From JACKOD01 sp041591635 (GTDB taxonomy: Bacteria; Pseudomonadota; Gammaproteobacteria; Pseudomonadales; Oleiphilaceae), in contig JBFHRO010000048.1 of assembly GCA_041591635.1 (NCBI GenBank), positions 1 through 17,756 of the forward strand: 17,756 bases of DNA, written 5' to 3'. The notes below the pieces were generated by a model. That model saw only the letters and a program-made list of their open reading frames with translations, was not told the origin of the DNA and ran no database searches. Made by a program: the position numbers and the translations under genes. Shown here piece by piece: positions 1-6,745 of this stretch (position 1 is its first letter; each line of letters opens with the position of its first letter).

Positions 1-155
1 AAAAAGTTGCGGTGGCATTTCGCCAGGCGAGCGAGGAAGACCGCAGCCTGCCCCTGACCAAGCGTTTTGGCACCAGTCTCTTTCTGGCCATGCGACCCTG
101 GGAGCTGAAGGCGTTTGAGGCGCTGCGGCGGGAGCCGGACAAGCGGCTGTTCTGA
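1..155 (+). CDS. 3' end of an unrecognised gene (partial)
   Basis: An open frame enters from the left edge (first complete codon at base 3) and stops with TGA at 153-155, giving 50 visible residues that end in DKRLF. Codon choice is strongly coding-like, with G or C in most third positions, and no stop occurs in this frame. The tail is charged and probably helical (a FLAMRPWELKAFEALRR stretch). I do not recognise the family and assign no function. It lies on the same strand as the M48 protease, 184 bases upstream of it, so the two are probably separate transcription units. The 5' part is outside the window. Confidence 0.6.
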   Translation, partial: KVAVAFRQASEEDRSLPLTKRFGTSLFLAMRPWELKAFEALRREPDKRLF

Positions 156-339
156 TGTTCATCCAAGGGGCGCTTTGGACCGAAAACCGGAGGATCACTT
201 GGCAAGGGGCGGCCAACTCCATTAAGGTAGCGCCCTGGCAGAACGGATACTGCCGCCACCGCCCTGGTTGATGAAACCATTGCTTTGCGAGCGTTGATCC
301 GGTTGTCCCCTTCTTCGATTATCACCTCTGAGGCATCTT

Positions 340-1092
340 ATGAAATCAAAAGCACTTTATGTCAGTCTGGTTATTGCCTTCGCGGGCGTTGGTTGTAACG
401 CGGTGAAAAACTTTGACGCCACCAAAGCCATAGAGCTGGGCGCCGGCGTTTACCAGGCGACTACCGTCAGCGAAGACAGTGTGAAACAGACCGCCACGCT
501 GGCGGCGGCGGAAATGGACAGCCAGGTTGATGTGGCGGGGGAGGGCAACCCCTACAGCCAGCGTCTGGAGCGGCTGGTTCAGGGCCTGACCGACTACGAC
601 GGCCTGACCCTGAACTACAAGGTCTACCTCTCGCCCGAGGTGAATGCGTTCGCCATGGCAGACGGCACGGTGCGGGTGTACAGCGGCCTGCTGGATGCCA
701 TGCCCGACGATCAGGTGCTGGCTGTGATCGGACATGAAATCGGCCACGTGAAGCTGCGTCATTCCTACAAGCAAATGCGCGAAACTCTGCTCACCAATGT
801 GGCCTTCCAGACGGCGGTGACCGTAGGCGGCGTAGTGGGCGAGCTGACACAGGGGCAACTGGGTCAGCTGGCCCATGCGGCGGTGACGGCGAAATTCTCG
901 CAAACCGATGAGCTGGAATCCGATACCTATGCGGTGAAGTTTCTGCAAAGCAACGGCCACGACCCCCGTGCGATGAAGCGCGCCATCGAGACCTTGCAGG
1001 CGAAATTCGGTGCCGGCGGTGATTTCCTCAGTTCGCATCCCTCCAACGAGCAGCGCATTGAGGGGATCGAGCGGGCCATTCAGAAGCTGTAA
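340..1092 (+). CDS. loiP: M48-family metalloprotease lipoprotein, LoiP/YggG-like
   Basis: A 250-residue zinc metalloprotease whose length and layout match E. coli LoiP (YggG, about 252 residues), an outer-membrane lipoprotein protease linked to envelope and low-osmolarity stress. An N-terminal signal is followed by Cys19, the probable lipidation site; the lipobox reads GVGC, with Gly at -3, which is off the usual Leu. The zinc motif HEIGH lies at residues 132-136, with Glu133 as catalytic base, and the third zinc ligand should be a Glu in ELESD at 191-195. The segment before it (VNAFAMADGTVRVYSGL, from residue 101) is the typical M48 edge strand. GAGG about 6 bases before the ATG supports the start. 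The DUF1848 gene begins 11 bases after the stop, so the two are probably co-transcribed. The family call is firm; specific orthology to LoiP is inferred from remembered sequence. Confidence 0.93.
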   Translation: MKSKALYVSLVIAFAGVGCNAVKNFDATKAIELGAGVYQATTVSEDSVKQTATLAAAEMDSQVDVAGEGNPYSQRLERLVQGLTDYDGLTLNYKVYLSPEVNAFAMADGTVRVYSGLLDAMPDDQVLAVIGHEIGHVKLRHSYKQMRETLLTNVAFQTAVTVGGVVGELTQGQLGQLAHAAVTAKFSQTDELESDTYAVKFLQSNGHDPRAMKRAIETLQAKFGAGGDFLSSHPSNEQRIEGIERAIQKL

Positions 1093-1103
1093 GCTGAGCC
1101 CCG

Positions 1104-1949
1104 ATGATCATCAGCGCCAGTCGTCGCACCGATATTCCGGCCTTCTACGCCCCCTGGTTCATGAACCGGGTGGCGCAGGGGTTTGTGTTGAACCGCAATC
1201 CCTTCAACCCCAAACAGATAAGCCGGATTTCGCTGTTACCCGAGGATGTGACAGCGCTGGTGTTCTGGACCCGCAATGCGGCCCCCTTGCAACCCTGTCT
1301 CGATGAGCTTGATGCCCGGGGTTACCGTTATTACTTTCAGTACACGGTGACGGGCTACCCCAGATCGCTCGAAACGGCGACACCAACGCTTGCCCGCGCC
1401 CTCGAAAATTTTTCGGCGCTGAGCGAGCGCCTGGGGCCGCAGCGGGTGATCTGGCGCTACGATCCGGTGCTGCTGTGCAATCAGGTGGATCTTCAGGGGC
1501 ATCGGCAAGGGTTCGAAACCATTGCCCGGGCCCTTGCCGGCAAAACCCGGCGCAATCTGCAACAGGTCAAGGGCCTGATTGCCACCGATATCCTGGATCA
1601 GCCCGATGAGGCTTACGCGCTGTGCGATTTTTTTCTCACCACCGCCGCCCGCTATGGCATCGAGTTGCGCACCTGCGCCGAGCCGGTTGCGGCGGTCCAT
1701 TCGAACATGCAGGCGGGCAAGTGTGTTGATGATGCCTTGCTCAACCGTCTGTATGGACTGGAACTCGCCGCCAAAAAAGACCCGGGGCAGCGCGAGCATT
1801 GTGGCTGCATCAAGAGCGTGGATATCGGCATGTACAACACCTGTCTGCACGGTTGCACCTATTGCTACGCCACCTACAGCCCGACCCGGGCGGCAGACAA
1901 CCGGCGCCGGCACGATCCCGCCGATCCCTTTCTGGTGCCAAATCCCTGA
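1104..1949 (+). CDS. DUF1848 family protein with radical-SAM-like cysteine cluster
   Basis: This 281-residue protein opens with MIISASRRTDIPAFYAPWF, the hallmark of DUF1848 (PF08902), and contains the family's VFWTRNAAP (53-61) and RYDPVL (118-123) segments. The C-terminus carries C233-x-C235 and then C247-x3-C251-x2-C254. The latter spacing equals the [4Fe-4S]-binding motif of radical SAM enzymes, but it sits at the end of the chain instead of the beginning. The biochemical role of the family is unknown to me. The ATG lies 11 bases after the loiP stop with only a weak ribosome site, so translation may depend on coupling to loiP. It faces baeR across 77 bases. The family assignment is firm; the iron-sulphur cluster is inferred from the cysteines. 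Confidence 0.9.
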   Translation: MIISASRRTDIPAFYAPWFMNRVAQGFVLNRNPFNPKQISRISLLPEDVTALVFWTRNAAPLQPCLDELDARGYRYYFQYTVTGYPRSLETATPTLARALENFSALSERLGPQRVIWRYDPVLLCNQVDLQGHRQGFETIARALAGKTRRNLQQVKGLIATDILDQPDEAYALCDFFLTTAARYGIELRTCAEPVAAVHSNMQAGKCVDDALLNRLYGLELAAKKDPGQREHCGCIKSVDIGMYNTCLHGCTYCYATYSPTRAADNRRRHDPADPFLVPNP

Positions 1950-1969
1950 TTCACGGCCTGGCCTTGACG

Positions 1970-1995
1970 GGCTGTCTTAGCTTTCATTCACAGCC
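1970..1995. terminator. Hairpin between convergent genes (weak candidate)
   Basis: GGCTGT (1970-1975) and ACAGCC (1990-1995) can pair as a 6-bp perfect stem with a 14-base loop in the 77-base gap between the DUF1848 gene and baeR. A wider GACGGGC/GCCCGTC pairing also spans the gap. Neither strand shows a clear T-tract, so terminator function is a positional guess. Confidence 0.3.
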
Positions 1996-2026
1996 ATCCT
2001 TCGCGCCCGTCGATGTGTCGTTCAGC

Positions 2027-2725
2027 CTACACCAGCTTGTAACCCACGCCGTAAATCGACTGAATGTATTCCCGTTCGGTCAGCCCCTGCTGCTGGCCGG
2101 CCTCGGTGATTTTGCGGCGCAGGTTCTTGATATGGGTGTCGATGGCGCGATCGGAGATTGACTCCTCCTCATGATAGAGGTGGGTCATGAGTTGTTCGCG
2201 ACTGAACACCCGTCCGGGGTGGCGCATCATGACGCACAGCAGATTAAACTCCCTTGGCGTAAGGGGAATCGGCTGTTGCTCCAGGCTGGCCTCATAGCAA
2301 TCCAGCCGTGCATGCAGCCCTTGCCAGTGCAATCGGGGGCCCGTGGCGGGCATTGGGGTCGAGGGAGGCGCACGGCGCAAGACGGCCTTGACGCGTGCCA
2401 CAACTTCGCGGGGGCTGAAGGGCTTGCAGATGTAGTCATCGGCACCCAGCTCCAGCCCAAGCAGACGGTCGATTTCCTCTGACCGGGCGGTCAGCATGAT
2501 GATGGGCAGCGCCGAAAAACGCCGGATTTCGCGGCAGATAGTCACACCGTCCACGCCCGGTAACATCAGGTCAAGCAGCATCAGGTCGGGTGGCTGGGTT
2601 CTGGCTTTCTCCACCACGTCTGTGCCCTCGCCAAACCAGCGTACCGCGAAGCCCGCTTGCGCCAGATAGGCTTGCAGCACGTCGGCAATACGGGTTTCAT
2701 CTTCAACGATCCAGACGCTCGGCAT
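2027..2725 (-). CDS. baeR: BaeR-like response regulator, OmpR family
   Basis: A 232-residue OmpR/PhoB-type regulator. The receiver spans residues 1-118, with acidic residues in VEDE (7-10), phospho-acceptor Asp52 (LLDLMLPG) and conserved Lys101 (CKPFSPRE). The winged-helix DNA-binding domain (about 130-230) contains LTPREFNLL and the recognition region RAIDTHIKNLRRK. The stretch CREIRRF...EEIDRLLG...GADDYICKP closely follows E. coli BaeR, which controls envelope-stress and efflux genes. The longest frame starts at GTG 2761, but ATG 2723-2725 is chosen because GGAG sits 8 bases upstream of it. The gene starts 17 bases after the baeS stop, as a kinase-then-regulator operon. No mdtABC efflux operon is adjacent within the window. 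Subgroup assignment rests on remembered similarity. Confidence 0.9.
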   Translation of the reverse strand: MPSVWIVEDETRIADVLQAYLAQAGFAVRWFGEGTDVVEKARTQPPDLMLLDLMLPGVDGVTICREIRRFSALPIIMLTARSEEIDRLLGLELGADDYICKPFSPREVVARVKAVLRRAPPSTPMPATGPRLHWQGLHARLDCYEASLEQQPIPLTPREFNLLCVMMRHPGRVFSREQLMTHLYHEEESISDRAIDTHIKNLRRKITEAGQQQGLTEREYIQSIYGVGYKLV

Positions 2726-2733
2726 GGGGGTAT

Positions 2734-2737
2734 CTCC
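2734..2737 (-). promoter_or_regulatory. Ribosome binding site fixing the baeR start
   Basis: GGAG on the minus strand, 8 bases before ATG 2723-2725. It decides against the upstream in-frame GTG at 2761, which would overlap the kinase gene by 19 bases and lacks a comparable site. Confidence 0.7.
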
Positions 2738-2742
2738 GTCAA

Positions 2743-4224
2743 TCAGTGCCGGGCCAGGCACAGGGTCATTTTCAGGCCACCCAGCTCGGCGTGGGAGGCA
2801 GCAAGGGTGCCACCGTGGGCCTGGGCAATGGCCTGGCAGATAGCCAGCCCCAGGCCGCTGCCACCGGCGCGGCGGGTGCGGGACTGGTCGACCCGGAACA
2901 GGCGCTCAAACAGCCTTGCCATGGCCCAGTCAGGGACGCCGGGGGCCGAGTCTTCCAGCTCAATACGCCAGACTTCGGGGGTTTCGTGCAGTTGCAGACG
3001 CACCTGACCGCCGGAATCGGTATACCGCAGGCTGTTTTCCAGCAGATTGGTCAGCAGCTGAAGTAACCGCTGAGGGTCGGCCGACAGCATGGCCTTGGTG
3101 TCAGGCAACTGCAGCGTCAGACTGATCTGCTTTTGCCTGAACCGGGTGGCAAAACTCTCGCCAGCCTGCCGTAGCAGAGCCGTCAGGTCGACAGGCTGCT
3201 TGTGGTAGTGCAATGCCCCCTGGTCGGCCATCGACAACTCTCCCAAATCGGCCACCAACTGAGCCAGCGCGATAACTTCCTGTTGTAACAGTCGAATCCG
3301 CTCCTGATTGAGTGGGTAGATGCCATCGAGCAGCGAGTCGATTTCGGCGCGCAGAATTGTCAAAGGTGTGCGCAGTTCGTGTGAAATATCGGCCACCCAG
3401 CGCTCGCGCAGCGTCCGGCTTTTTTCCAGGGTATCGGCCAGGGAATTGAAGTCGCTGATCAGCTGGGCCAGTTCGTCGCTACGCCGCCCCTCGCACGGCA
3501 GGCGCACGCGGTAGTCACCGGTAGTGAGCGCGTGGTAGCCGCCAGCAACAACCTTCAGCGGCGCCAGCAGATGGCGCGAAAACCACAAAGCGGTCAGGGC
3601 GCACAAGCTAATGATTATCAAGGCAAAGGTCGAGAGACTGGTCAGCTGGGTGCGAAGGAATTCCAGTTGCAGCTCGGATTGGGCGGGCGGGCGCGGGTGC
3701 AACACCAGATAGCCAAAGAGGTTGCCGTCGAGGGTTAAGGGCAGGCGAGGGTCGTCCGTCATGGGAGGCGGGCCGAACAAAGGGCGGGCAGTCGCATCGA
3801 GCAGGCTCAGGCGCAGCTGAAGCTCGCCGAATACGCCCAGCTCGTTGAGTGTGCGCGGTAGCGAGGCCAGACGTCCGTTGGCATCATCGCCGGGAGGCCG
3901 GCCGCCCGGGCCGCGATGTTCGGGGCGCTCGTGCCAGGGTTGCCCCGGTCGGGGCGGTGGAAAATAGCCGGGCGGCGGCAAGGCTGCTGTCGATGTGCCG
4001 ATGTCGGAGGCCTGTTGTTGCAGGGCGATGCCGTGCCAGGAGCCATATTGCCGGTAAAGCGTTTGCAACTGCTCTGCTACCGCCAGCAGCTGCTGCCGGT
4101 CACGGGCGTCAAGATAGGCACTAAAGCCGTCTTGCACGCTCCAGTACAGCAGGCCACTGAGCAGGATGACGGCAAAAATCACAGGTATCAGAATTGCGTA
4201 GAAAACTTTTTCGATCAGTTTCAC
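2743..4224 (-). CDS. baeS: BaeS-like sensor histidine kinase
   Basis: An inner-membrane sensor kinase, 493 residues from GTG 4224. Domains in order: first membrane helix at about 8-29, a periplasmic sensor of roughly 165 residues rich in Pro and Gly (PPPGYFPPPRPGQPW near 83-97), second membrane helix at about 198-216, HAMP, and a dimerisation domain with the H-box SHELRTP (autophosphorylated His282). The ATPase domain has an N-box with Asn393/Asn397 and a glycine-rich loop GSGLGL (455-460). It should phosphorylate the adjacent BaeR. The frame can be extended to TTG 4284, but the extra 20 residues (ending PPLCWITG) resemble no kinase N-terminus, whereas GTG gives a short basic start right before the first helix. 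The ribosome site at GTG is weak, so the start is moderately certain. The Pro-rich sensor suggests the stimulus may differ from that of E. coli BaeS. Confidence 0.9.
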   Translation of the reverse strand: MKLIEKVFYAILIPVIFAVILLSGLLYWSVQDGFSAYLDARDRQQLLAVAEQLQTLYRQYGSWHGIALQQQASDIGTSTAALPPPGYFPPPRPGQPWHERPEHRGPGGRPPGDDANGRLASLPRTLNELGVFGELQLRLSLLDATARPLFGPPPMTDDPRLPLTLDGNLFGYLVLHPRPPAQSELQLEFLRTQLTSLSTFALIIISLCALTALWFSRHLLAPLKVVAGGYHALTTGDYRVRLPCEGRRSDELAQLISDFNSLADTLEKSRTLRERWVADISHELRTPLTILRAEIDSLLDGIYPLNQERIRLLQQEVIALAQLVADLGELSMADQGALHYHKQPVDLTALLRQAGESFATRFRQKQISLTLQLPDTKAMLSADPQRLLQLLTNLLENSLRYTDSGGQVRLQLHETPEVWRIELEDSAPGVPDWAMARLFERLFRVDQSRTRRAGGSGLGLAICQAIAQAHGGTLAASHAELGGLKMTLCLARH

Positions 4225-4507
4225 GCCGGTTATCCAGCACAGAGGAGGTGCTTCATAAATAGCGGTAAATCCGGGGGATCTCAAGCGACGCTAAACCTTC
4301 GCTACAAAAAACACGGTTTCGCCACACTGTTGCATGGGGGCTGACTGGCTTGTTGCTCACATGTAGTGACGAATGAAGCAAAAACCCTGAATTTGTATTA
4401 AGGATGTTAAACAGCTATGGTTTAAAAGGTAATTCTATTCAGACTTGAATGAAAAGCCTTATTCGTGATCATTCGAGTTAATTCTATGGACGACTGAAGG
4501 ACAGGGT
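4225..4507. other. Divergent intergenic region, baeS / GNAT-nitrilase
   Basis: These 283 bases separate the divergent baeS and GNAT-nitrilase genes and are noticeably more AT-rich than the genes, especially 4380-4490, as expected for promoters. I find no confident sigma70 promoter. TTGTAT/TATGGT near 4392-4420 has 17-base spacing but poor hexamers. No BaeR-box match is evident by eye. An inverted repeat at 4407-4425 is listed separately. AAGGA at about 6 bases before ATG 4508 is the plus-strand ribosome site. Confidence 0.5.
4407..4425. promoter_or_regulatory. Inverted repeat, candidate operator
   Basis: TTAAAC (4407-4412), a 7-base spacer and GTTTAA (4420-4425) form a perfect 6-bp inverted repeat about 83 bases before the GNAT-nitrilase start, inside the AT-rich promoter zone. 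The size and symmetry suit a dimeric helix-turn-helix regulator. No regulator is identified. Confidence 0.35.
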
Positions 4508-6097
4508 ATGGCACCGAAAAAATCCCCCATCATTGATAACAAAAACCCCGATGCACACGTAATTACCCGCGTAGCGACCAAAGACGATCTGCATCAGATC
4601 AAGCAGCTGTCAGAGGTGGTGTACGGCAAGACCGGCATGCCGCCTTACACGCTGGCCCAACTGCGCGGCCATCAGAGCAACTTTCCGCAGGGGCAGTTTG
4701 TGGTGGCCTTCGGCGACAAGATCATCGGGTACTGCGGCACCTTTCGCATCAGCGGCAAGATCGCCCTGCACAACCATTCCTGGGTAGAGATCACGGGCAA
4801 CGGCTTTGGCGCCCGTCACCAGCCCGACGGCGATTATCTGTACGGCATGGAGGTCTGTACCGATCCCAACTTCCGTGGTTTGCGTATCGGCCAGCGGCTG
4901 TATAACGCGCGTAAAAAACTCTGTGAAGAGCTCAAGCTCAGGGGCATCGTATTTGGCGGGCGCCTGCCGGGGTTGCGGCGCAACGTCAAGAAATTCCCCG
5001 ATGCCAACGACTATGTGGAGGCGGTCAAGTCGAAGAAATTCCGCGATCCGGTGATTTCGTTCCAGCTGCACAACGGCTTTGAAGTCATTGGCCTGATTCC
5101 CGATTATTTGCCCAATGACATTGACTCCATGGGCTATGCCGTCCACATGCTGTGGCGCAATCCGCATCAGCCCAGCGAGGAAGAAGTCAAGCGCAAGAAT
5201 TACGGTGGACGGCTGCCGGATACGGTGCGCATTTGCTCGGTGCAGTACCTGCAGCGCAAGGTCAAGTCCTTCGAGGATTTCATGGGCTATGTGAAGTACT
5301 TCGTGGATGTGGCCGCGGACTACAAGGCCGATTTTGTACTGTTCCCCGAAATGCTGTCACTGCAGTTGCTATCGATTGAGGATCAGGAACTCAGCCCGGC
5401 GGCGGCAATCGAATCCCTCACCCGGCACACCGATGCCTTTTCGGAACAGATGCGCGACATGGCGGTGCGCTACAACATCAACATCATTGGCGGCTCGCAC
5501 CCCACCAAAATGCCCAACGGCCGGGTCGAGAATATCTGCTACATCTTTTTGCGCGACGGGCGGGTCGAAACCCAGGCGAAAATCCACCCCACACCGAACG
5601 AGGTGTACTGGTGGAATATCGAAGGCGGAAACACTCTCAAGGCCATTGATACCGATTGCGGCCCCATTGGCATTCTGATTTGTTACGACAGCGAGTTCCC
5701 TGAACTGGGACGTTACCTGGTGGACCAGGGGGCGAATATCATCTTTGTGCCCTTTTGCACCGATGAGCGTCAGAGCTACCTGCGCGTGCGCTATTGCTGT
5801 CAGGCGCGGGCGGTGGAAAACCAGTGTTATGTGGCCATGTCGGGGAATGTGGGCAACTTGCCGAATGTGGCCAACATGGACATTCAATACGCCCAAAGCT
5901 GCATTCTGACGCCCTGCGATTATCCCTTTGCCCGCGATGGCATTGCGGCCGATACCACGCCAAACACGGAAATGGTGGCCATTGCCGATCTGCGTCTGGA
6001 TTCCATCCGGGTGGCGCGTAACAGCGGCACGGTGCAAAACCTCAAGGATCGTCGTCACGACCTTTACAGTGTGGTGTGGCGTAACCGTACCGAATAA
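4508..6097 (+). CDS. GNAT acetyltransferase-nitrilase superfamily fusion
   Basis: A 529-residue two-domain enzyme. Residues 18-215 form a GNAT fold, with the acetyl-CoA loop R123-G-L-R-I-G128 after the β4-like strand YLYGMEVCTD. Residues 238-525 form a carbon-nitrogen hydrolase with the full Glu-Lys-Cys triad: Glu281 (LFPEML), Lys358 (AKIHPTPNE) and Cys392 (ILICYDSEF). The hydrolase should attack an amide or nitrile C-N bond and the GNAT half should transfer an acyl group; the natural substrate is unknown to me. The same arrangement occurs in a known bifunctional family that includes B. subtilis YhcX, so the fusion is real and not a frame artefact. AAGGA precedes the ATG. The gene appears monocistronic, with a hairpin directly downstream. 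Nothing nearby indicates a pathway. Confidence 0.93.
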   Translation: MAPKKSPIIDNKNPDAHVITRVATKDDLHQIKQLSEVVYGKTGMPPYTLAQLRGHQSNFPQGQFVVAFGDKIIGYCGTFRISGKIALHNHSWVEITGNGFGARHQPDGDYLYGMEVCTDPNFRGLRIGQRLYNARKKLCEELKLRGIVFGGRLPGLRRNVKKFPDANDYVEAVKSKKFRDPVISFQLHNGFEVIGLIPDYLPNDIDSMGYAVHMLWRNPHQPSEEEVKRKNYGGRLPDTVRICSVQYLQRKVKSFEDFMGYVKYFVDVAADYKADFVLFPEMLSLQLLSIEDQELSPAAAIESLTRHTDAFSEQMRDMAVRYNINIIGGSHPTKMPNGRVENICYIFLRDGRVETQAKIHPTPNEVYWWNIEGGNTLKAIDTDCGPIGILICYDSEFPELGRYLVDQGANIIFVPFCTDERQSYLRVRYCCQARAVENQCYVAMSGNVGNLPNVANMDIQYAQSCILTPCDYPFARDGIAADTTPNTEMVAIADLRLDSIRVARNSGTVQNLKDRRHDLYSVVWRNRTE

Positions 6098-6107
6098 GCC
6101 GGTGATA

Positions 6108-6138
6108 CGCCAAAGCCATGTCGTGCATCGCTTTGGCG
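6108..6138. terminator. Bidirectional hairpin terminator candidate
   Basis: CGCCAAAGC (6108-6116) and GCTTTGGCG (6130-6138) are perfectly complementary over 9 bp, with a 13-base loop. The hairpin begins 10 bases after the GNAT-nitrilase stop and lies just before the stop of the convergent secreted-protein gene. There is no T-tract on either side, so termination may be imperfect. Confidence 0.55.
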
Positions 6139-6150
6139 GGCCTCGCTCAA

Positions 6151-6567
6151 CTAGAGCGCAAACCGGTTCAGAGTGCCTACCAGTACGACCACGTGGGGCT
6201 CGGCGTCGGTGCGTTCCTGCTTGATGTAGGCGCTGAGTGCCGCCTGGGCGTCAAACAGCAATTCCTGTTGTTGGGCGCTGAAGAGGTAGCGCCCCTGCGG
6301 GAATTCCAGTTTGCCCTCCTGGGCGTTGAAGTTGGCCACATAATGCTGGCCATTGAGCTGGAACGTCATTTCGGTCTGCATCTGGCTGGCGGCATGGCTG
6401 GAGAACTTCAGCTCCTGTGCACCGGTTTGCCAGTGGCCGGTGAATTCGTCATCCGTGACTTTTTCGATTTTCAGCTGCTCTTGGGCGAAGGCGTTGCCGG
6501 CGGTGAGGGCACTGGTCAGCAACAAGGAGCAAAGGGTCAAAGTCGGCGATGACGTAGTGGTTTTCAA
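6151..6567 (-). CDS. Small secreted/periplasmic protein of unknown function
   Basis: Encodes 138 residues with a clear Sec signal: a short Lys/Thr/Ser start, a hydrophobic core (LCSLLLTSALTAG) and an AxA-type cleavage site ending AFA before Gln. The mature part of about 110 residues is hydrophilic, with alternating β-like segments (EFTGHWQTGAQELKF, HYVANF) and a C-terminal run DAEPHVVVLVGTLNRFAL. It has no cysteines after the signal and no motif I can name. The chosen start is TTG 6565-6567, because AGGAG lies exactly 8 bases upstream; a TTG two codons earlier would be only 2 bases from that site. A perfect TATAAT lies 51 bases upstream, next to the tandem operator, so this gene probably has its own regulated promoter. 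It diverges from the SDR gene. Function unknown. Confidence 0.7.
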   Translation of the reverse strand: MKTTTSSPTLTLCSLLLTSALTAGNAFAQEQLKIEKVTDDEFTGHWQTGAQELKFSSHAASQMQTEMTFQLNGQHYVANFNAQEGKLEFPQGRYLFSAQQQELLFDAQAALSAYIKQERTDAEPHVVVLVGTLNRFAL

Positions 6568-6575
6568 TGGCAAGA

Positions 6576-6580
6576 CTCCT
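6576..6580 (-). promoter_or_regulatory. Ribosome binding site selecting a TTG start
   Basis: AGGAG on the minus strand, 8 bases upstream of TTG 6565-6567. Its spacing supports the non-ATG start of the secreted-protein gene. Confidence 0.6.
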
Positions 6581-6618
6581 GTAAGAAGGTGTAAGGCAAG
6601 TGATTAAAAACTGAGCAC

Positions 6619-6624
6619 ATTATA
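6619..6624 (-). promoter_or_regulatory. -10 element of the secreted-protein gene
   Basis: A perfect TATAAT on the minus strand (ATTATA on plus), 51 bases before the TTG start. No good -35 hexamer exists at 16-18 bases; that space is filled by the two AAACAAGTGTTT copies, so the promoter may need an activator or be repressed by a protein bound there. Confidence 0.5.
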
Positions 6625-6649
6625 AAACAAGTGTTTCAAACAAGTGTTT
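6625..6649. repeat. Tandem AAACAAGTGTTT operator-like repeat
   Basis: Two identical 12-base units, AAACAAGTGTTT at 6625-6636 and 6638-6649, separated by one C (13-base period). Each unit is itself an inverted repeat, AAACA-AG-TGTTT. The repeat lies between the divergent secreted-protein and SDR genes and directly abuts the minus-strand -10. The pattern AAAC-N4-GTTT resembles the motif recognised by PsrA-type TetR regulators in pseudomonads as I remember it. The repeat is seen directly; the operator role is inferred. Confidence 0.6.
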
Positions 6650-6659
6650 AAATTAACTG

Positions 6660-6665
6660 TAAAAT
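6660..6665 (+). promoter_or_regulatory. Possible -10 element of the SDR gene
   Basis: TAAAAT (five of six bases of TATAAT) on the plus strand, 10 bases beyond the tandem repeat and 80 bases before the SDR ATG. A 16-17-base spacing puts the -35 inside the second repeat copy, where no consensus hexamer is present. Confidence 0.35.
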
Positions 6666-6745
6666 ATTGTGATTTTACGTAGCGCTTTGTAATTGCCACT
6701 ACACTGTGAACAGGTAATGAGTTCGCGTGACACAGGAGCAAAACG

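Noticed and set aside
294..322. TTGATC/GATTAT promoter-like pair before loiP
   Set aside because: Spacing is 17 bases, but each hexamer matches only four of six, and the predicted start would fall on the ribosome site, leaving almost no leader.
4230..4256. Eight-codon minus-strand leader ORF just before the baeS GTG
   Set aside because: It has no ribosome site and no attenuator-like composition; chance is the simpler explanation.
5369..6058. 229-codon minus-strand open frame
   Set aside because: Antisense to the nitrilase half of the fusion enzyme, which carries an intact catalytic triad.
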